64,000 bases of DNA from JAJDAH01 sp964487605. Lineage in GTDB: Bacteria; Myxococcota_A; Polyangia; Polyangiales; Polyangiaceae. The DNA is taken from assembly GCA_964487605.1 (NCBI GenBank), contig CAZARU010000013.1, forward strand, positions 1-64,000, read 5' to 3'. Each line of letters opens with the position of its first letter. Position 1 is the stretch's first letter. This document shows, piece by piece, positions 59,355 through 64,000 of the stretch. The notes under the pieces are model-generated. The model was given only the letters and a program-made list of their open reading frames with translations, searched no databases and was not told where the DNA came from. Position numbers and translations under genes: made by a program.

Positions 59355-60424
59355 TCGATCTCGACGCCGTCTCCGATCCGCTCACGGAGGAACGTCCGCA
59401 GCTTGCCGTGGAGGCGTGCCTCGAGCTGCCGGACCCGCTCCCGAGACACTCCGAACTGGTCCCCGAGCTGCTGAAGCGTGAGCGGCTCGTCCGCCGTCAC
59501 TCGCAGGTCGAAGATGACGGCCTCCTTCCCGGCGAGCTTCGTCCGGAACTCGTCCAGGTGCCTCCGAACGAGCTCGTCGAGCTCGTTCCCGGCGGCAACG
59601 CTGTCCGGCGGACGCTCCGACGACGGGAGGAGGTCGCCGCGAGTCGTCTGCCTGCCGTCCGTGTCGCCCACGGGTACGTCCAGCGACGCGTCGCCCCGGG
59701 ACAGCCGCTTGTCCATCTCGATGACGTCCTTCTCGTCGACGTCGAGCCGGCGCGCGATCTCGGCGTGAGACGGCTCGATCCCCATCAAGCGCAGCTTCTC
59801 CTTCTGCTTGTTCAGGTTGAAGAAGAGCTTTCGCTGCGCCTGCGTGGTGCCGATCTTCACCATGCGCCAGTTGTTGAGGATGAACCGCAGCATGTACGCG
59901 CGAATCCACCATGCGGCGTACGACGACAGCTTCACGCCGCGGTAGGGATCGTACCGCTTCACGGCCTGCATGAGGCCGATGTTGCCCTCCTGCACCAGGT
60001 CCATGATGTTCTTGTAGGCGCGGCGGTACTCGTAGGCGATCTTGACGACGAGCCGCAGGTTCGTCGTCACCAGCCGAGCTGCGGCGTCCAGATCACCCTC
60101 TTCCAGGTATCGGATGGCGAGCTGTCGCTGGTCCTCGGCGGGGAGCACCGGGTGACGCTGGACCTCCCGCATGTAGAGCGCCATCGGATCGAGCCGCGCG
60201 ACGTCGTCCGAGCGGACGCGTGCGAGCGCCCGGGTGCTGGGCGCGTCCACCGCCCCCTCGCCAACGTCCTCGAGCTCGTCGTCGGCGGGACCTTCGGGCT
60301 CGCCGTCGTCGCTCGCGTCGCCTTCTTCGTCACCGTCGGCGCCGGCGGACGAGCCGCCCGCCGCGCCGCGCGCGTCGCCGTCGGCGCGTCCGGCGCCCGT
60401 CCTGTTTCGCTTTCTCGTCGCCAC
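59351..60424 (-). CDS. rpoH: Sigma-32 (RpoH)-like sigma factor
   Basis: The product is 357 residues from GTG 60424, longer than E. coli RpoH (284) by an acidic, Ala/Gly-rich N-terminus of ~70 residues. Region 1.2/2: DPMALYMREVQRHPVL, NLRLVVKIAYEYRR, MDLVQEGNIGLMQAVKRYDP, KLSSYAAWWIRAYM. The RpoH box TTQAQRKLFFNL is present. Region 4: TLQQLGDQFGVSRERVRQLE. It controls heat-shock-type promoters in the family. Upstream of rsmI; divergent from the anchor-type lipoprotein with a 220-nt gap. Called rpoH by the RpoH box; other alternative sigma factors of this class exist in myxobacteria. Confidence 0.88.
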   Translation of the reverse strand: MATRKRNRTGAGRADGDARGAAGGSSAGADGDEEGDASDDGEPEGPADDELEDVGEGAVDAPSTRALARVRSDDVARLDPMALYMREVQRHPVLPAEDQRQLAIRYLEEGDLDAAARLVTTNLRLVVKIAYEYRRAYKNIMDLVQEGNIGLMQAVKRYDPYRGVKLSSYAAWWIRAYMLRFILNNWRMVKIGTTQAQRKLFFNLNKQKEKLRLMGIEPSHAEIARRLDVDEKDVIEMDKRLSRGDASLDVPVGDTDGRQTTRGDLLPSSERPPDSVAAGNELDELVRRHLDEFRTKLAGKEAVIFDLRVTADEPLTLQQLGDQFGVSRERVRQLEARLHGKLRTFLRERIGDGVEIE

Positions 60425-60644
60425 GGCCGTCTCGGGGGTGCGCGAGCCTGTGCCGCAGCGCGACGGGGGTCAAGAATCGCCGCGAATTCGAGGCGGTTCG
60501 GCGCGGCGCGCACGCACCGGCGTCGCGTTCCGCGGGGCCCCGTGCGCGCGACCCGGCAGGAAAATTCGGACGGATGCGCAACCCAGGCAGCGCGGGGGCG
60601 CCACCGCCTCGCGCCGGCCCCGGGGTCGCGTACGCTTCCGTCCC

Positions 60645-61976
60645 GTGAGCCCGAAGGTCGCCTCCGCCGCGTTCGTCCCACTCGCCGTCGCGATCGGCGC
60701 ATGCTCCGCGAGCAGCTCGTCGCGGCAGATCGATCCCGCCGGTGCCGGAGGGTCGGGGCAGGGCGGAACGGGTGCCGGCGCGACGAGCGGCTTCGGCGGC
60801 ATCAGCGGAACCGGCGGGGTCATCACGACCGACGGCGGGAATCCGAACAAGCCACCACCACCGTGCCCCGACTCCGATCCGAACCTGGACGGCGATGGCG
60901 ACGGCTACACGCCGGCTCAGGGGGACTGCCGCGACTGCGACCCCATGACGAACCCCGGTGCGGTGGACGTCGCCGGCAACCTCATCGACGAGGACTGCAA
61001 CGGTGGACTGGACGACGAACCCACGGCGTGCGACGGCGCGGTGTCCTTCGATGGCAACGATCCCGTCCAGGCGGCGCTCGCGATGGGGATCTGTCGCATG
61101 CAGAATGGAGAGAGCTGGGGGCTGCGCAGCGCGCGTTGGGGCTTCCCGGACGGCACCGTGGCGTCGCTCGGCCCGCAGCCCATCCCGTTCCCTCTCCCGC
61201 TGCCTCCGAGCGGCTGCGGCGCGGTCGGGCAGCCTCCGAATCCCATGAGCCACGGTCTGCTGGACTCGTTCGGCTCGAACGTCGCGCCGCGCGAGGGCAC
61301 GAAGCTCGTCGCCATCTCCTCCGGCGTCGCGCGGAGCGGCCCGGGCCCGGCGCCTCCTCCGGGCGTCGGGACGTCCCCCTCGGGCGCGGACATGTGCACC
61401 TACGCGAAGGCGCCCCCGGGCTTCCCGAAGGACTTCCCTTCCTGCGCCGGGACGGCCACCGCGTTCGACACCAGCGCGAACGACGGCATGGCGCTCGACC
61501 TCGAGATCAAGGTCCCGACGAACGCGCAGTCCTGCTCCTTCGACGTCAACTTCTACACCTTCGAGTTTCCCGGGTTCATCTGCAGCCAGTTCAACGACTT
61601 CTTCGTCGCCCTGCTCGACTCCGCCCATCCGAACACGCCGCCCGACCGGAACGTCTCGTTCGACTCGCAGGGCAACGCCATCAGCGTGAACGCCGGCTTC
61701 CTGGAGGTCTGCGCGGGTCCGACGGTGGCGGGGAACAAGCAGTTCGACTGCAAGTACGGAACGACCGAGCTGCAGGGCACCGGGTTCGAGTCTGGCGCCG
61801 CCACGAGCTGGCTGCGGACGACCTTCAGCGTCGTGCCCGGCGAGACCATCCGGCTGCGGTTCGCCATCTGGGACGTCGGCGACCACATCCTCGACTCGAC
61901 GACGCTGCTCGACAACTTCCGCTGCGGCCCCGAAGGCGGCAACGAGCCGCCGGAGACGATCCCCATTCCAAAGTGA
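60645..61976 (+). CDS. Lipoprotein with MopE-type motif and choice-of-anchor L-like domain
   Basis: The product is 443 residues from GTG 60645. Lipobox VAIGAC gives lipid anchoring; a Gly/Ser/Thr linker follows. A MopE-like motif (DGDGDGYTPAQGDC, LIDEDCNGG) probably binds calcium. The C-terminal ~250 residues match choice-of-anchor L-type sequences: NFYTFEFPGFICSQFNDFFV, GFLEVCAG, SVVPGETIRLRFAIWD, DSTTLLDNFR. These domains are common on myxobacterial surface proteins; the ligand is unknown. The gap of 220 nt from the divergent sigma factor likely holds both promoters. Confidence 0.82.
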   Translation: MSPKVASAAFVPLAVAIGACSASSSSRQIDPAGAGGSGQGGTGAGATSGFGGISGTGGVITTDGGNPNKPPPPCPDSDPNLDGDGDGYTPAQGDCRDCDPMTNPGAVDVAGNLIDEDCNGGLDDEPTACDGAVSFDGNDPVQAALAMGICRMQNGESWGLRSARWGFPDGTVASLGPQPIPFPLPLPPSGCGAVGQPPNPMSHGLLDSFGSNVAPREGTKLVAISSGVARSGPGPAPPPGVGTSPSGADMCTYAKAPPGFPKDFPSCAGTATAFDTSANDGMALDLEIKVPTNAQSCSFDVNFYTFEFPGFICSQFNDFFVALLDSAHPNTPPDRNVSFDSQGNAISVNAGFLEVCAGPTVAGNKQFDCKYGTTELQGTGFESGAATSWLRTTFSVVPGETIRLRFAIWDVGDHILDSTTLLDNFRCGPEGGNEPPETIPIPK

Positions 61977-61991
61977 GCGCGCGGCTCGCGC

Positions 61992-62007
61992 GGCGGGGAA
62001 AGCCGCC
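61992..62007 (+). terminator. Candidate hairpin after the anchor-type lipoprotein gene
   Basis: ggcgg (61992-61996) and ccgcc (62003-62007) form a 5-bp stem with a 6-nt purine loop 15 nt after the stop codon. There is no clean T-run, so this is a weak candidate terminator. The rest of the 192-nt gap to ffh shows no recognisable RNA or promoter consensus. Confidence 0.35.
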
Positions 62008-62168
62008 AAGACCGCGAAAAGTCGCCTGAAACGGCGCGCCCTGGGGCCTCGGGACAACTGTGGTAAGAGCGTTGCCGCGGCGCCGCCGCAGCGTCCGATG
62101 CTCGAACTCCCCCGTCTTTTCCCGGAAACGACGCTGGTCGTCGCCGCCCGCTAGGCCGAGGCTCTACC

Positions 62169-63839
62169 GTGTTCGACGCCCTCGCGCGTGGCTTTCGAGA
62201 GGCCAAGAATCGGCTGGCAGGGCTCGACGAGCTCGACCAGAAGAACATCTCGGCGGCACTGCGCGAGGTGCGGCTCTCGTTGCTCGAGGCCGACGTGGAG
62301 CTCGGTGTCGTCAAGCGGTTTCTGGCGCGGGTGGAAGAGCGCGCTCTCGGGCAGACCGTGGCCACCCGCGTCAAGCACGGCGGCGAGACGCACCGCGTGA
62401 GCGCCGCCGACCAGTTCGTGAAGATCTGCCACGACGAGCTCGTCGCCTTCATGACCCACGAGGGCGCGGCGCTCCGCTTCGCGGAGTCGGGGCGCACGGG
62501 CATCATGATGGTGGGTCTGCAGGGCTCGGGGAAGACGACCACCGCGGCAAAGCTGGCGAGCTTCCTCACGCGAGAGGGGAAGAAGCCGCTCCTCGTGGCG
62601 GCCGACATGCAACGGCCGGCCGCCGTCGAGCAGCTCGTCGTGCTCGGCGGGAAGATCGACGTCCCGGTTTTCAACGTCCCGGGTGAAACGCCCGTCGCCA
62701 TCTGCGCGGCGGCGGACGCCGAAGCCAAGCGCCTCGGCTGCGACGTCATCGTGTACGACACCGCGGGTCGCCTCGCCATCGACGAGCCGCTCATGGACGA
62801 GCTCGGCGAGATCAAATCGAAGATCCGCCCCGAGAACATCTACCTGGTCGTGGACGCGATGATCGGGCAGGACGCCGTGAAGACGGCGCAGGGCTTCAAC
62901 GACAGGCTCGGCATCACCGGCGTCGTCCTCACCAAGCTGGACGGCGACGCGCGGGGCGGCGCGGCCCTCAGCGTGAAGGAGGTGACGGGCGCTCCGATTG
63001 CCTTCGTCGGCCTGGGGGAAACCCTGGACAAGCTGGAGGAGTTCCGACCGGAGGGCCTCGCGGGCCGCGTGCTCGGCATGGGCGACGTGGTCGGCCTGAT
63101 GAAGGACTTCGAGCACGTCGTAGACACGAAGAAGGCGGAGGAAGACGCCGCTCGGATGCTCTCCGGCGAGTTCACGCTCGACGACTTCCTCACCCAGGTG
63201 AAGACCATCCAGCAGATGGGGTCGCTGAAAGACCTCGTCGACAAGATGCCCGGACTGTCGGGAATGATGCCCGCCGGCATGGACCTCGACGACCGCGAGC
63301 TCGTGCGCATCGAGGCGATGATCCAGTCCATGACGCGCCAGGAGCGTGCCGACCCGCATTGCCTCATCCGTGAGCCCGGCCGCGTGCGGCGCGTGGCGAG
63401 CGGATCCGGCAATCCCGAACAGGGCGTGAGCGAGCTCATCCAGAAGTTCCTGTTCATGAAGCAGATGATGAGCGGCTTCGGTCAGAACATGGGCCTGCTC
63501 GGACAGATCCCCGGCCTCAAGAACCTCGCGATGGCGCGCAACGCACGCCGCGCCATGAAGAGCGGCAAGTTCCCGGGCATGCCGGAGGGCGGCATGCCCG
63601 GGCTGCCCGGAATGGGGCTGCCCGGAATGCCCGGCATGGGCTTCCCTGGAATGCCCGGCATGGGCTTCCCTGGAATGCCCGGCATGGGAATGCCCGGCAT
63701 GGGGCTGCCCGGAGCACCTGGCTCGGCCTCGGGGCCCCCTTCGAGCCGGATGCGACAGCTCTCGAAGTCCGAGAAGAACGCCAGAAAGAGCGAGCGAAAG
63801 CGCGAGCGGTCGGCGCGCAAGAAAGGCAAGAAGCGATGA
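62169..63839 (+). CDS. ffh: Signal recognition particle protein Ffh with Met/Gly-rich tail
   Basis: The product is 556 residues (E. coli Ffh 453), starting with GTG. N domain; G domain with GLQGSGKTTTAAKLA (Lys122), ADMQRPAAVEQL, YDTAGRL and TKLDGDARGGAAL; M domain with SGSGNPEQGVSELI. It binds signal sequences and SRP RNA and works with FtsY. An unusual ~50-residue Met/Pro/Gly tail (repeated PGMPGMGFPGM-type) and a very basic end follow. The next gene starts inside its stop. No ffs RNA is seen in the flanks. Confidence 0.95.
   Translation: MFDALARGFREAKNRLAGLDELDQKNISAALREVRLSLLEADVELGVVKRFLARVEERALGQTVATRVKHGGETHRVSAADQFVKICHDELVAFMTHEGAALRFAESGRTGIMMVGLQGSGKTTTAAKLASFLTREGKKPLLVAADMQRPAAVEQLVVLGGKIDVPVFNVPGETPVAICAAADAEAKRLGCDVIVYDTAGRLAIDEPLMDELGEIKSKIRPENIYLVVDAMIGQDAVKTAQGFNDRLGITGVVLTKLDGDARGGAALSVKEVTGAPIAFVGLGETLDKLEEFRPEGLAGRVLGMGDVVGLMKDFEHVVDTKKAEEDAARMLSGEFTLDDFLTQVKTIQQMGSLKDLVDKMPGLSGMMPAGMDLDDRELVRIEAMIQSMTRQERADPHCLIREPGRVRRVASGSGNPEQGVSELIQKFLFMKQMMSGFGQNMGLLGQIPGLKNLAMARNARRAMKSGKFPGMPEGGMPGLPGMGLPGMPGMGFPGMPGMGFPGMPGMGMPGMGLPGAPGSASGPPSSRMRQLSKSEKNARKSERKRERSARKKGKKR
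63633..63680 (+). repeat. 24-nt exact tandem repeat in the ffh tail
   Basis: The unit at 63633-63656 is repeated exactly at 63657-63680. It encodes GMGFPGMP twice inside a longer Met/Gly-rich region (about 63578-63717) with shorter degenerate copies. Perfect identity suggests recent expansion. Confidence 0.9.
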
Positions 63840-64000
63840 GGTACGGCACAGCGTCCACGATGATCCTGGCTGCCGTGGCCACGGCCGCGTGCGGCACTTC
63901 ACAGGCCGAGAAGCCGACGGTCGATACCGCGCTGGCCGAGTACGTGCTGAACGAGGTTCCCTCCGACGTGAAGCACCGCACGCTCGTCGACTTCGGCGGG
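63836..64000 (+). CDS. Lipoprotein, 5' end (runs off window)
   Basis: The ATG at 63836 overlaps the ffh stop (ATGA). The 55 residues visible begin with a lipobox signal (ILAAVATAAC, Cys19), followed by TSQAEKPTVDTALAEYV and DVKHRTLVDFGG. Its position downstream of ffh may be operonic. No family can be named from the fragment. Confidence 0.75.
   Translation, partial: MRYGTASTMILAAVATAACGTSQAEKPTVDTALAEYVLNEVPSDVKHRTLVDFGG

Noticed and set aside
61977..62168. SRP RNA (ffs) gene upstream of ffh
   Set aside because: The SRP RNA core tetraloop stem (GGAAG/CAGG-type) is not present in the gap.
63633..63680. Possible CRISPR-like repeat
   Set aside because: Repeats are contiguous without spacers and encode an in-frame Met/Gly tract of Ffh.

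Overview
The window is GC-rich DNA with densely packed genes, short intergenic gaps, many GTG/TTG starts and frequent 1-10 nt gene overlaps. Ser/Thr kinase and FHA genes, Cys-rich and Gly-rich lipoproteins, MopE-like calcium motifs and a choice-of-anchor L-type protein point to a myxobacterium (Myxococcota, probably Polyangiales). This placement is inferred from gene content, not from a marker gene. I see no tRNA, rRNA, CRISPR array, IS element or prophage. No gene-free stretch exceeds about 230 nt.

Layout. 1-450: 5' end of a single-pass membrane protein. 627-9588: a tight recC-recB-recD operon (overlaps of 1 and 4 nt). 9593-15196: FAD oxidoreductase, [3Fe-4S] ferredoxin, two unrecognised proteins and an outer-membrane beta-barrel. 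15322-21480: a co-directional run of a DUF483-like Cys protein, a tandem radical-SAM protein, a HemW-like radical-SAM protein with a large novel C-terminus, and a pirin. 21509-25218: amidase and a repeat-containing lipoprotein on the minus strand. 25281-27686: a B12-binding-fold protein with two radical-SAM cores, ending at a VAO-type flavoprotein. 29359-31846: Ser/Thr kinase and a TPR-like envelope protein. 31961-34014: glucosaminidase and an L,D-transpeptidase-like protein lacking its Cys. 34072-40551: enoyl-CoA hydratase, lipoprotein, MAO-like amine oxidase, MetF, Mpl, a YchJ/SEC-C protein and an inositol monophosphatase. 40542-45159: two FHA proteins, a lipoprotein bifunctional-nuclease domain, truncated haemoglobin, 3D-domain lipoprotein and hydrolase. 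45247-50742: membrane sulfatase-like protein and a three-gene operon (CPBP protease, esterase, MatB-like acyl-CoA synthetase). 50829-58434: lipoproteins and a pseudokinase/TPR-like module. 58488-60424: sigma-32-like factor with rsmI. 60645 to the end: MopE/anchor-type lipoprotein, ffh and the start of another lipoprotein.

The most promising candidate for an undescribed system is the radical-SAM region (15.3-27.7 kb). Three proteins carry five CxxxCxxC motifs. Two of them are double-headed and share a related core. A Cys-rich DUF483-like protein and a pirin sit alongside, and no precursor peptide or familiar pathway partner is visible. The second notable pattern is a duplicated two-gene module: a kinase followed 43-44 nt later by a TPR-like two-TM protein. 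In one copy the kinase has lost every catalytic motif. Several other enzymes show altered active sites: the L,D-transpeptidase-like protein with Pro at the Cys position, and the sulfatase-like protein with Thr at the Cys position.
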